Part shown: in pieces, positions 37,688 through 51,589 of the stretch | Position numbering within the stretch: the stretch's first letter is position 1 | Layout: each line of letters starts with the position of its first letter | Origin: Saccharopolyspora oryzae | GTDB lineage: Bacteria; Actinomycetota; Actinomycetes; Mycobacteriales; Pseudonocardiaceae | Reading direction: 5' to 3' | NCBI RefSeq assembly: GCF_027853915.1 | Contig: NZ_JAQGLA010000025.1 | Coordinates: forward strand, 1-64,000 | Length of the DNA stretch: 64,000 bases | Program-made: the position numbers and the translations under genes | The notes under the pieces: generated by a model | Database searches by the model: none | What the model saw: only the letters and a program-made list of their open reading frames with translations | Told to the model about the DNA's origin: nothing

Positions 37688-38878
37688 TCAGAAATCCCGC
37701 CCACACCGAGCCGCGGTAACGGCCCGGTGCAAGGTCTCCGGCGTACCGAACCCACCTGCCTTGGTGATCACATACCCAGGCTGAGGCTCGGTCCGAGCCA
37801 GAACAACCCCTGGCTCAAGCTCGTTCAGCAACCGCAGCCCAGTAACACCCCGCCGGCTCAAGACAGCCCGAGCGGTCTCACCCCCAGTGAGCACCAACAA
37901 CGCAGCCCCACTAGTCGCAGGAGCGCAAACTTCGGCAAGCGCTGTGTTCAGCCGCCGCGCAACACTGACGTCCACAGGTCCGTCCAGGGTGACCACGACG
38001 TCACCCGTCTTCAACGCATCCCGAACCTGTTCCGACATGCGGGCGAGCGCAGCGGCGTTGGCGTCGAGCAAGTTCCGCACCGATAAGCGCCGGGTGTGCG
38101 GAAAGTGCTCCGCGAGGAAATCGGCCTGCTGGCGGGAGATTCCGTTAGCGCTGCCCACCACCGCGAGCGCGTGACCGTTGACCGGGGGCGGGGGTTCCAC
38201 CTCGCGTCCTGGCCGCAGCTGCTCGGCGAGGGCGTCGGCCAGTCCCGCCGACCCCACCCAGCGGGGCCGCTTCGGAGCAGCCATCCCTGCCGTCACGACG
38301 GCGCGCAGGTCGCTCTCCGCCACGGCGTCGCACACGACGACGTCGACCTCCGCGAGCAGTTCGGCCAGGTGGGTTCGGAGCGCTGCGGCGTCACCTCGGA
38401 TCGAGGCCAGCGCGATGCGCTTCACCGTGAGCGGTTCAAGCGCCGAGACGATGTCCGCTGGCGGTTCGGCTGCCTCAGTCGCCCAGGCTTGCGTGTGCTG
38501 CAGGGGAATTCCGTCGATGTGGACGACTCCGCCGAGGACGGTTCGTCCGGTGGCCGGGGATGCTGGGCACAGCAGGACTCCGCCGCCGCCGGCGTGCGCC
38601 ACGATCGCGCCGATCTCGGCGGCCAGGTTGCCGCGCAGCGTCGAGTCGATCTTCTTGAACACGACCCGGCCGTCGGAGTGGCCGCGCAGTGCTTCCGCTA
38701 CTCGTTTCGCCGCTACCTCCGGGGTCGCGTGCCTGCTGTCCGTGTCGGCGACGAAGACCTCTGCGTCTCCGGTGTCGTCCAGAGCGAGCAGTGTGCGCAT
38801 TTCGCGCAATGCAAAGGGAACACCGGAGTCACCGGCACCGCTGAGGTCGTCCGCCACAACCAGCACTCGCGATCCCAT
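37688..38878 (-). CDS. Four-carbon acid sugar kinase family protein (DUF1537)
   Basis: A 396-residue protein of the DtnK/OtnK/DenK group, which phosphorylate erythronate- or threonate-like acids. The N-terminal substrate domain has VLVVADDLSGAGDSGVPFAL, VADTDSRHATPEVAAKR and FKKIDSTLRGN. The C-terminal nucleotide domain has ALAVVGSANGISRQQADFL and LLVLTGGETARAVL, followed by EPGVVLARTE and KAGGFGTPETL. The ATG at 38878 has a partial AGGTGA site. The usual partners (PdxA2-like dehydrogenase, OtnC aldolase) are not adjacent. It reads toward the mobile element, whose right repeat ends 33 bases from its stop. Confidence 0.88.
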   Translation of the reverse strand: MGSRVLVVADDLSGAGDSGVPFALREMRTLLALDDTGDAEVFVADTDSRHATPEVAAKRVAEALRGHSDGRVVFKKIDSTLRGNLAAEIGAIVAHAGGGGVLLCPASPATGRTVLGGVVHIDGIPLQHTQAWATEAAEPPADIVSALEPLTVKRIALASIRGDAAALRTHLAELLAEVDVVVCDAVAESDLRAVVTAGMAAPKRPRWVGSAGLADALAEQLRPGREVEPPPPVNGHALAVVGSANGISRQQADFLAEHFPHTRRLSVRNLLDANAAALARMSEQVRDALKTGDVVVTLDGPVDVSVARRLNTALAEVCAPATSGAALLVLTGGETARAVLSRRGVTGLRLLNELEPGVVLARTEPQPGYVITKAGGFGTPETLHRAVTAARCGRDF

Positions 38879-39271
38879 GATCACCTGCTTTTCTTTTCGC
38901 CACAGCCCAATTCGGCCACCCGCCACTCCCCCACCGCGACGACGGGATCACCATAGACAGGTCTGCGCGATTCGCGCAATACTGCGCATATCAGCGTTCG
39001 GAACACGCAATGTGATCGGGGCTGACCAGCGCCCGGAGACGGTCCGGTAGGGTCTCCTGTTCGGCGGCGGGCCTTTCCGCGCGGCACCTGCTCGCTCCGC
39101 CTGGATCCAGCACTCGCTGCGCCGCGATCATCGACAGGAAGAGATTCCACCAGTCCCACACCGCGCCCGCCGTCGACGCGCAACGCCTGTCCGGCCGCGG
39201 CGCACGCCCGCCCTGCTCTTCCTGCGCGGATGCCGAGAGCAGGCGATCACGCTTCCACTGGAGTTCAACTC
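38879..39271. other. Non-coding divergent region before the BCCT gene
   Basis: 393 bases between the divergent sugar-acid kinase and BCCT genes. It must hold both promoters. I saw no convincing operator palindrome or riboswitch. Confidence 0.4.
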
Positions 39272-40846
39272 ATGGCGCGAGCCAACCCAACTTCGTCCCC
39301 ACCTGATCGGCTGGGCACGGTCTTCTACACGTCGGTGGCGCTGTGCGCGCTGTTCGTCGTGTGGGCCACCGTGTTCACCGACAGCCTCGACACCGCCACC
39401 AAAGCGGCGCTGAACTGGATCACCGGTTCCTTCGGCTGGGTCTACCTGGTGGCCAGCCTGGCCATGCTGGGTTTCCTGGCCGTCCTCGCGTTCAGCCGCT
39501 TCGGACGCATCCGGCTCGGCGCGGACAGCGACCGCCCGGAGTTCAGCACGGTCAGCTGGCTGGCGATGATCCTGGCCGCGGTGATGGGCATCGGTCTCGT
39601 CTCCTACGGCGTGTCCGAACCCATCACCCACTTCGTCGCCCCACCCCACGGCCTGGCCGAGCCCGGCACCAAGCACGCCGCCGCGGTCGCGATGCAGTAC
39701 TCGTTCTTCGACTGGGGCCTGCACGCCTGGGCGATCTTCGCGGTGTTCGGCATCGCGCTCGGCTACTCGACCCACCGCAAGGGGCGCAAGGGCCTGATCA
39801 GCCCGATGCTGCGGCCGCTGCTCGGCGACCGCGTCGAAGGCCCGATCGGCAAGGCGATCGACGTGCTCGCGATCTTCGCGACGCTGTTCGGCACGACCAC
39901 CTCGCTCGGACTGGGCGCGATGCAGATCAACGGCGGCCTGGCCCGGGTGTTCGGCGCCTCCGGCGGCACCGGCACCCAGATCGCGATCATCGCGGTCGTC
40001 ACGCTGCTGTTCACGATCTCCGCGATCACCGGTCTGCACAAGGGGATCCGCTTCCTCAGCGAGACCAGCATGGGTCTGACGGTGGTGCTGTTCGGTTTCG
40101 TGCTGGTGCTCGGGCCGACCGGGTTCGTGTTCAACCTGCTGGTGGAATCGCTGGGCCTCTACGTCGGTGACTTCATCCCGATGAGCCTGCGCACCGGGAC
40201 CTTCGGCGAGCTCGAGTGGATGCAGAGCTGGACCTACTTCATGCTCGCCTGGTGGATCTCGTGGGGCGCCTTCGTCGGCGTCTTCCTGGCCCGCATCTCC
40301 AAGGGCCGCACCATCCGCGAGTTCGTGCTGGCGGTGCTCGGTGTTCCCAGCGCGGTGTTCTTCCTCTGGTTCACCGCCTTCGGCGGGTCGGCGATCTTCC
40401 ACGACTCCTTCAACGGCGGACACATCGCGCAGGACGCCGCGGCGGACACGAACAACGCGATCTTCGCCATGCTGGAAACGCTGCCGTGGCCGACCGTGAC
40501 CTCGGTGATCGCGATGGCACTCGTCCTGCTGTTCTTCGTCTCCGGCGCTGACGCCAACACCTTCGTGCTGAGCATGCTGTCCTCCGACGGCGCGCCCCGG
40601 CCGCGCACGTCGGTGCTGGCCTTGTGGGGCGCGCTCACCGGCGTGACCGCGATCGTCCTGCTGGTCTCCGGCGGGCTGGACGCCCTGCAGAACACGGTGA
40701 TCGTCACAGCCGCGCCGTTCGTCCTGGTGATGCTCGCGCTCGCGGTCTCGTTGTGGCGGGAGCTCCAGCACGACCCGCTGTTCGCCGCGGAGGTCGAACC
40801 CGATCCGGAGCCGGTCGCAATAGGGGCGAAGGGCCCGGAAATGTGA
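39272..40846 (+). CDS. BCCT-family betaine/choline/carnitine transporter
   Basis: A 524-residue, 12-helix secondary transporter for quaternary-ammonium compounds such as glycine betaine. The family block FGTTTSLGLGAMQINGGL (the glycine-rich helix 3 segment) and the Trp-rich WTYFMLAWWISWGAFVGVFL motif (helix 8) are plain, as is VFFLWFTAFGGSAIF. The GGAG eight bases before the ATG at 39272 decides the start. The C-terminal tail is short and acidic, so an osmosensing basic tail like that of BetP is lacking. It is followed by a GC-rich terminator. Confidence 0.93.
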   Translation: MARANPTSSPPDRLGTVFYTSVALCALFVVWATVFTDSLDTATKAALNWITGSFGWVYLVASLAMLGFLAVLAFSRFGRIRLGADSDRPEFSTVSWLAMILAAVMGIGLVSYGVSEPITHFVAPPHGLAEPGTKHAAAVAMQYSFFDWGLHAWAIFAVFGIALGYSTHRKGRKGLISPMLRPLLGDRVEGPIGKAIDVLAIFATLFGTTTSLGLGAMQINGGLARVFGASGGTGTQIAIIAVVTLLFTISAITGLHKGIRFLSETSMGLTVVLFGFVLVLGPTGFVFNLLVESLGLYVGDFIPMSLRTGTFGELEWMQSWTYFMLAWWISWGAFVGVFLARISKGRTIREFVLAVLGVPSAVFFLWFTAFGGSAIFHDSFNGGHIAQDAAADTNNAIFAMLETLPWPTVTSVIAMALVLLFFVSGADANTFVLSMLSSDGAPRPRTSVLALWGALTGVTAIVLLVSGGLDALQNTVIVTAAPFVLVMLALAVSLWRELQHDPLFAAEVEPDPEPVAIGAKGPEM

Positions 40847-40862
40847 TTTGCGCCGGTTTCCG

Positions 40863-40898
40863 AGCGCCGGGCGGGGTGCGCAACCGCCCCACCCGGCG
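40863..40898 (+). terminator. Terminator after BCCT gene
   Basis: GCGCCGGGCGGGG (40863-40875) pairs with CCCCACCCGGCGC (40886-40898) with a single mismatch, 16 bases past the stop codon. Confidence 0.7.
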
Positions 40899-41009
40899 CG
40901 TCGGGCCACAACCGCCCCAGCAGTTCGCGAAGCCGCCGGTCTATCCCCTTCCACCAGCGGTTATGGTGTCCGGATACAGCCTGCGAGCAATCGACGTCAG
41001 GAGTGCGCC

Positions 41010-41141
41010 ATGGCTGATCCGCACGGCATCGACCACTTCGACGCCACCTTCGCGAGCGACCTCGCGTGGGCGCAGAAGTTCCGCGAGCAGCTCGCGGAAC
41101 TGCCGACCACGCTCTGCGAGGACTCCGAACAGGTCGACTGA
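41010..41141 (+). CDS. Small protein of 43 residues, unknown
   Basis: A short frame starting MADPHGIDHFDATFASD and ending in the acidic LCEDSEQVD. CAGGAG lies six bases before the ATG and the codons show normal G/C third positions, so it looks translated. The product is acidic, has one Cys and no membrane segment. Its stop is four bases from the end of the convergent histidine kinase gene. I do not recognise a family. Confidence 0.45.
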   Translation: MADPHGIDHFDATFASDLAWAQKFREQLAELPTTLCEDSEQVD

Positions 41142-41144
41142 GGC

Positions 41145-45080
<3,936 letters not shown>

Positions 45081-45105
45081 GACGGCCTCCCCGCCGCACC
45101 CCAGC

Positions 45106-45762
45106 TCAGCGCTTGTTGCGCGAATCCCGGTCGAGTCGCAGTTCGGTGGCCAGCACTGCGGCTTCGCTGCGGTGCCGCATCGACAGCTTGGCCAGCATCT
45201 GGGACACGTAGTTCTTGATGGTCTTCTCGGCGAGGAACATCCGCTTGGCGATCTCGCGGTTGGTGAGCCCCTCACCGATCAGCTCCAGGACTTCCCGCTC
45301 GCGCGCGGTCAGCACGCGCAGCGGATCCGCCTGCTCCTGCTCCTTGCGCAGCCAGGTCAGCATCGCCTCGGTCTTCTGCTGGCTCAGCAGCGATTGGCCG
45401 GACCCCGCGGTGCGGATGGCGCTGACGAGTTCCTGGCTGACCACACCCTTGAGCACGAAACCGGCCGCACCGGCCATGATCGCGTCCATGAGCGCGTCGT
45501 GGTCGTCGAAGGAGGTGAGCATCAGGCAGCGCAGTGCCGGCAGCTGCGACTGCAGCTCGCGGCACAGCTCGACGCCGTTGCCGTCGGGCAGCCGCACGTC
45601 CAGCACCGCCACGTGCGGCTCGGCCTTGGGCACCCAGGCCAGCGCTTCAGCGACGCTGGCTGCTTCCCCGACCAGTTCCAGGTCGTTCTCGGCACCGACC
45701 AGCGCTGCGATGCCGCGGCGAATCACATCGTGGTCGTCGACCACGAACACCCGTATCGCCAT
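45106..45762 (-). CDS. NarL/FixJ-type response regulator (DevR-like)
   Basis: A 218-residue two-component regulator. The receiver starts IRVFVVDDHDVIRRGIAAL; the phospho-Asp is in VAVLDVRLPDGNG, followed by the switch Ser/Thr (MLTSFDD) and Lys (GFVLKGV). The LuxR helix-turn-helix spans LTAREREVLELIGEGLTNRE to VSQMLAKLSM. Sequence and size are close to the DevR/DosR group. It is cotranscribed with the poly-HAMP kinase gene, but the hybrid kinase has its own receiver, so the phosphate route may be branched. A DevR role in hypoxia is only suggested by the neighbouring CBS gene. Confidence 0.92.
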   Translation of the reverse strand: MAIRVFVVDDHDVIRRGIAALVGAENDLELVGEAASVAEALAWVPKAEPHVAVLDVRLPDGNGVELCRELQSQLPALRCLMLTSFDDHDALMDAIMAGAAGFVLKGVVSQELVSAIRTAGSGQSLLSQQKTEAMLTWLRKEQEQADPLRVLTAREREVLELIGEGLTNREIAKRMFLAEKTIKNYVSQMLAKLSMRHRSEAAVLATELRLDRDSRNKR

Positions 45763-45846
45763 CTGGCTCCGCCCCCTTCACCCTAAATCCGGGTAGGGCA
45801 ATGACCAGCATAAATATCGCGCTGGGCGGCCGCTTCCCGGAGCGCA

Positions 45847-45885
45847 GTGCTCAGCACCCGGCCGCCGCAGCCGGGTGCTGAGCAC
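45847..45885. terminator. Terminator after the CBS-domain gene
   Basis: A perfect 16-bp stem, GTGCTCAGCACCCGGC and its complement, with a seven-base loop, between the CBS gene and the response regulator gene on the minus strand. It separates the two transcription units. Confidence 0.8.
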
Positions 45886-45892
45886 GGCTGGA

Positions 45893-46312
45893 TCACCTGG
45901 CCGCGTAAACGCTCTCCACGAAGTGCGCCAACTGCTCGTCGGTGAGGTGGCGGGCCAGGTCCGCTTCGCTGATCATGCCGACGAGCTGGTGCTCGGCGAT
46001 CACCGGTACCCGGCGGATCTGGTACTGCTCCATCATGGTCAGCACCTTGGCCACGTCGGATCCGGCATCGACCCAGTGCGGCTTGCCCTGGGCCAGTTCA
46101 CCGGCCTTCACCTCGGCCGGGTCGCGGCCTTCCGCGCAGCAGCGCAGCACGATGTCGCGGTCGGTGATGATGCCGTGCAACCGGTTGTCGCGACCGCAGA
46201 TCGGCAGCGATCCGACCTTGAGGTCGCGCATCATCTGCGCGGCCGTGTACAGGCTGTCGTCCTCGTTCACGCATTTGGCCCCTGCATGCATGATGTCGCG
46301 CGCGGTGGTCAT
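45893..46312 (-). CDS. Two-CBS-domain protein (Hrp1-like)
   Basis: A 139-residue protein made of a CBS pair: TTARDIMHAGAKCVNEDDSL, then MMRDLKVGSLPICGRDNRLH, GIITDRDIVLRCCAEGRDP, and in the second repeat MMEQYQIRRVPVIAEHQLVG with MISEADLARHLT. It closely matches the hypoxic response protein 1 layout of mycobacteria, with Cys in the first repeat. AAAGGA precedes the ATG at 46312. In mycobacteria such genes are DevR targets; here a DevR-like regulator gene lies about 130 bases downstream on the same strand. No matching DevR box was seen. Confidence 0.88.
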   Translation of the reverse strand: MTTARDIMHAGAKCVNEDDSLYTAAQMMRDLKVGSLPICGRDNRLHGIITDRDIVLRCCAEGRDPAEVKAGELAQGKPHWVDAGSDVAKVLTMMEQYQIRRVPVIAEHQLVGMISEADLARHLTDEQLAHFVESVYAAR

Positions 46313-46392
46313 GGCTGGTCCTTTCAACGGCGGTGCTGGTTGCCCTCGCAATACCCCGCACCGCACGGGGCCGAAACCGCGACGCCGGGGCG

Positions 46393-47547
46393 TCAGAACC
46401 GCTTCGGCGACATGAAGTCGTAGCGCGGATCGTCGTTGCCGGACAGCACATCGGCCACCACCGCGGCCACCCCGGGGGCATATTTGAAGCCCCGCCCGGA
46501 GTGCCCGGTGGTCACCACGGTCCGCTCGCCGACTCGTCCGACGAGTGGCCGTTCATCGGTCGTGTAGAGGTCGGTGAAGGCGTCGGTGCGAATAGGCTCC
46601 GGATCCAGTCCTGGCAGGAATTTCCCCACGGCGTCGGCGACTTCGCGAATCTCGGCCGCGCTGTGCCGCGGTTGCACGGCTTCCGGTGCGGGCACGGGGT
46701 GGGCCGCGACGGCCCCGGCGATCTTGACCATCACGCCGTCCACGGTCGGCATGCCGTAGACGTGCCGGCCACCGCCGTGGTGGATGAAGATCGGGAACCG
46801 GTCGGGCCGGTACGCGTCGATGTCGTCGGTGCCGAACCAGCTCAGCAGCACTCGCCGGGACTGGACCACACCGGCCAGTTCGTCCGGCAGGAAGCGGGCG
46901 GACCACGAACCGGCGGCCACCACCACCTGCCCGACCCGGTACGACGATCCGTCCGCGGTGCGCACCAGGACGCTGTCGCCGTCCTCGACGAGTTCGGTGA
47001 CCTCGGTGTAGCGCAGCACCTCCACCCCGGATCGCTCGGCGACGCGGGTGGCGCTGAGCACCGCTTGCTCGCAGCGCAGGTAACCGGCCTGCTCGTCGAG
47101 CACCGCGATCTCACCGTCGAGCAGGCCGTGCTGCGGGTAGCGCTCGGCGACTTCGGCGGTGGACAGGACCGCGACCGGCACATCGGTGTCGCGTGCGTTG
47201 GCGAGCAGTCCGGCGATGTAGTCGCTTCCGGAGTCGCCGATCGTCAATCCTCCGCACTGCGCCAGGATGTTCGCGCCTGCTTCCTCCTCCAGTTCCCGCC
47301 ACAACCGCAGGGAGTCCCGCAGCAGCGGCACGTACTGGTGGCCTTCGGCGTAGGCGAGGCGGAACAGCCGGGTTTCACCGCCGACCGCACCCCGGTCGTG
47401 CCCGGGCGAGAACTGCTCGAAAGCCAGCACCTGCACGCCGCGGCGGGCGAGCTGCCAGGCGAGCATGCTTCCCATGGTGCCGGTGCCGACGATGCCGACC
47501 TGGGCGTCCAGTTCTCGTCCTGACCGGCTGGTGAACGTGTGCGACAT
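46393..47547 (-). CDS. Sarcosine-oxidase/N-methyltryptophan-oxidase-like flavoprotein
   Basis: A 384-residue FAD amine oxidase of the DAO fold. The FAD-binding motif is VGIVGTGTMGSMLAWQLARR, with the family block DRGAVGGETRLFRLAYAE just after it, and HSGRGFKYAPGVAAVVADVL at the C-terminal FAD site. In monomeric sarcosine oxidases a cysteine in a C-(M/L)YT segment holds FAD covalently; here the aligned segment reads FTDLYTTDERPLVGR, with Asp in that position, so FAD is probably non-covalent. GGAG precedes the ATG at 47547. The substrate is probably a secondary or N-methyl amino acid. Confidence 0.87.
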   Translation of the reverse strand: MSHTFTSRSGRELDAQVGIVGTGTMGSMLAWQLARRGVQVLAFEQFSPGHDRGAVGGETRLFRLAYAEGHQYVPLLRDSLRLWRELEEEAGANILAQCGGLTIGDSGSDYIAGLLANARDTDVPVAVLSTAEVAERYPQHGLLDGEIAVLDEQAGYLRCEQAVLSATRVAERSGVEVLRYTEVTELVEDGDSVLVRTADGSSYRVGQVVVAAGSWSARFLPDELAGVVQSRRVLLSWFGTDDIDAYRPDRFPIFIHHGGGRHVYGMPTVDGVMVKIAGAVAAHPVPAPEAVQPRHSAAEIREVADAVGKFLPGLDPEPIRTDAFTDLYTTDERPLVGRVGERTVVTTGHSGRGFKYAPGVAAVVADVLSGNDDPRYDFMSPKRF

Positions 47548-47690
47548 GCGCGCTCCGGGAGACCTAGGGGCGAACGTGGAACGTATCCTCGATCGACGAA
47601 CGTCCCGGCACAAGGTCCCCAGCACCATTCATTTCGCCCGCATGCCAAAGCAGGACTTGCGCCTGGCGAAGTCCTCTGTGGAGCGTGCGG

Positions 47691-47927
47691 TCAGAACTCG
47701 CGCATGAACCGGGAGAACGCGGCGTTGGCCGCGGCCCACTCCTGGGTCAGCAGCTCGGTCGGCACGCCCGGGCGCGCTTCGGCGTCGACGGTGACCGCGA
47801 ACCCCGGTGCGGAAACCCGGCGGCGCAGCTGCACCAAGCACCCTCCGGTGGAGCGGCCCAGCCGCTCGCCGTTGTCCTTGGACTCGATCTGGCCCGGCTG
47901 CAAGTCGGACGCGTTGAACTCGGCCAT
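47691..47927 (-). CDS. Small hypothetical protein, 78 residues
   Basis: It begins MAEFNASDLQPGQIESKDNG and ends in AAANAAFSRFMREF, with a central beta-like stretch (GCLVQLRRRVSAPGFAVTVD). Codon use is like its neighbours. I do not recognise the family. It lies between the copper ATPase and the sarcosine-oxidase-like gene, all on the minus strand, but long gaps make an operon unlikely. Confidence 0.55.
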   Translation of the reverse strand: MAEFNASDLQPGQIESKDNGERLGRSTGGCLVQLRRRVSAPGFAVTVDAEARPGVPTELLTQEWAAANAAFSRFMREF

Positions 47928-47977
47928 ACCCCTGTTCTAACCCAATACGCCCGCCACAGCACCTGCCGAGCACAACG

Positions 47978-48008
47978 GTGCCCGCCGAACACAGGAGTCG
48001 ACGGGCAC
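47978..48008 (-). terminator. Probable terminator after copA
   Basis: GTGCCCGCCG (47978-47987) pairs with CGACGGGCAC (47999-48008) with one mismatch, 14 bases past the copper ATPase stop on the minus strand. Confidence 0.55.
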
Positions 48009-48021
48009 CGAGGGTGACGCG

Positions 48022-50295
<2,274 letters not shown>

Positions 50296-50324
50296 GTCAC
50301 ATCCTCACGAGCAGCGGCCGCGGG

Positions 50325-50531
50325 TCACGAGGCCAGCTGGTATCCGGCCTCTTCCACCGCGGCGCGCACCTGGTCCGCACCGATCTCCTGGTCGCTGGTG
50401 ACGGTGACGACCCCGGTCGGCAGGTCGACCTGAACACCGGTCACGCCGTCGATCTCGCCGACCTCCTCGGTCACCGAGAGCACGCAGTGCTGGCAGGTCA
50501 TGCCGGTCACGGTGTAGGTCGTCTCGCTCAT
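50325..50531 (-). CDS. copZ: CopZ-like copper chaperone (HMA domain)
   Basis: A 68-residue single heavy-metal-associated domain with the Cu(I) site GMTCQHCVLSVTEEVGEIDG near residues 10-30 and an ending EEAGYQLAS. It delivers copper to the P1B ATPase whose gene starts 29 bases downstream. AGAGGTGG precedes the ATG at 50531. Upstream is a palindrome that looks like a CsoR operator, so copper induction is likely. Confidence 0.92.
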   Translation of the reverse strand: MSETTYTVTGMTCQHCVLSVTEEVGEIDGVTGVQVDLPTGVVTVTSDQEIGADQVRAAVEEAGYQLAS

Positions 50532-50585
50532 CTGCGCCACCTCTCCACGCTCCGCGCGCCACCTGCGCGCCTCCACACCCGAATT

Positions 50586-50604
50586 TATACCCTAGGGGGG
50601 TATA
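50586..50604 (-). promoter_or_regulatory. CsoR-like copper operator of copZ-copA
   Basis: TATACCCTAGGGGGGTATA, a near-perfect 19-bp dyad 54 bases upstream of the copZ start. It fits the pseudo-palindrome with a G-tract that CsoR proteins bind (core TACCC...GGGTA). The TATA ends could serve as part of the -10. No csoR gene is in the window. Confidence 0.7.
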
Positions 50605-50791
50605 GTGGTCAACACTCGCGGTCGGCGCCACGCTGGACGGTAGTACCGGCCAGGGGTACCGCCGAGACCGGGTGTGACACGGGTCTCGACCAGCCCGCCC
50701 TCCCGGCGCGCGCGGAACGCGGTTGGCATGCTGATGTCGACCTGCGATCGCCGACCGGCATCGCGCAACACCGGTCCACGGAGGAAGCACC

Positions 50792-50947
50792 TTGAGCACC
50801 GAATCCGAGCGCCCGACGTCCGGCGACGCCGAGTCGGGCAGGCACCGCCACGCCGCGCCGGAAGGCGCCGACGTGCACCCGCTGATCGACCTGTCCCGCG
50901 ACCCGCACCCGGGCGTGCCCAACCACGCCAAGCCGGACGAGGACTGA
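50792..50947 (+). CDS. Small hypothetical protein, 51 residues
   Basis: A TTG-start frame with GGAGG seven bases upstream. It reads STESERPTSGDAESGRHRH and later DLSRDPHPGVPNHAKPDED. The product is hydrophilic, proline/aspartate rich and histidine rich, and probably disordered. It lies divergent to the copper genes and ends at a bidirectional hairpin. No known family is recognised; the His content could reflect metal binding, but this is only a guess. Confidence 0.45.
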   Translation: MSTESERPTSGDAESGRHRHAAPEGADVHPLIDLSRDPHPGVPNHAKPDED

Positions 50948-50952
50948 CGGCG

Positions 50953-50987
50953 GCCGGCATCCGCGTGCCGGGCGCGCGGGTGCCGGC
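50953..50987. terminator. Bidirectional hairpin terminator
   Basis: GCCGGCATCCGCG (50953-50965) pairs with CGCGGGTGCCGGC (50975-50987) with one wobble pair. It separates the small ORF from the convergent cold-shock-domain gene; its right arm just reaches that gene's stop codon. Confidence 0.65.
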
Positions 50988-51388
50988 TAGGCCTCGACCC
51001 AGCCGTGCCGCACGGCGACCTGGGTGAGCTTCTGCCGCACCTGCAGGATCTGCTCAGCGGTCATGCTCGGCGAGGCGCCGAGCAACGACTCGGTGATCAG
51101 CTCGTGGAACTCCTTGGCCGAGAGCACGTCGAAGAGCTCCTCATCGGGCGCCGGAGCTCCGCCCTCCCCCGCCTGCGCCGGCACCTGCCGCACGATGCGC
51201 ACGTTCGACGCCTTCGGGCCGCGGTCGCTCTCCTCCAGGTCGAACTCCACGACCACCCCCGGAGCGACCAGCCGCTTGTCGAAGGTCAGATCGTTGACGT
51301 GGATGAACACGTCCTCGCCGCCCACCTCGGGGGCCACGAACCCGTACCCGCGAACCTCGTCGAACCGAACGACCTTGCCGGTAACCAT
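50987..51388 (-). CDS. Cold-shock-domain protein with C-terminal extension
   Basis: A 133-residue protein. The first 65 residues are a cold-shock OB fold (TGKVVRFDEVRGYGFVAPEV with RNP1-like GYGFV, and EDVFIHVNDL as RNP2). Then a proline/alanine-rich linker leads to a helical tail (FDVLSAKEFHELITESLLG, QILQVRQKLTQVAVRHGWVE). Typical CspA proteins are about 67 residues, so this is an extended actinomycete form that probably binds RNA. The ATG at 51388 lacks a clear ribosome site, so the exact start is less certain. Confidence 0.87.
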   Translation of the reverse strand: MVTGKVVRFDEVRGYGFVAPEVGGEDVFIHVNDLTFDKRLVAPGVVVEFDLEESDRGPKASNVRIVRQVPAQAGEGGAPAPDEELFDVLSAKEFHELITESLLGASPSMTAEQILQVRQKLTQVAVRHGWVEA

Positions 51389-51589
51389 CAACCAGTTCCC
51401 AACTTTCACCACGAACCCCGCACCCCATCCGCGGGACCGGCAGTGTACCGCTCCGCACTGGACCGGTGCCACCAGTCCACATAGGACGCGAACACCCCGC
51501 GGACCCCACCGCTCGATCGGCGGATAGGGGCACCGCCGACGACCGAACAGAATGCGCTTCGGACCAATCCCGGAATGCGGGGAGTGCGC

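Noticed and set aside
38879-39271. A possible riboswitch upstream of the BCCT transporter gene
   Set aside because: I could not match it to a known riboswitch core or find a convincing conserved fold by eye.
46313-46392. A possible DevR/DosR box upstream of the CBS gene
   Set aside because: The GC-rich dyad there does not fit the TTSGGGACT core, so I do not call it.
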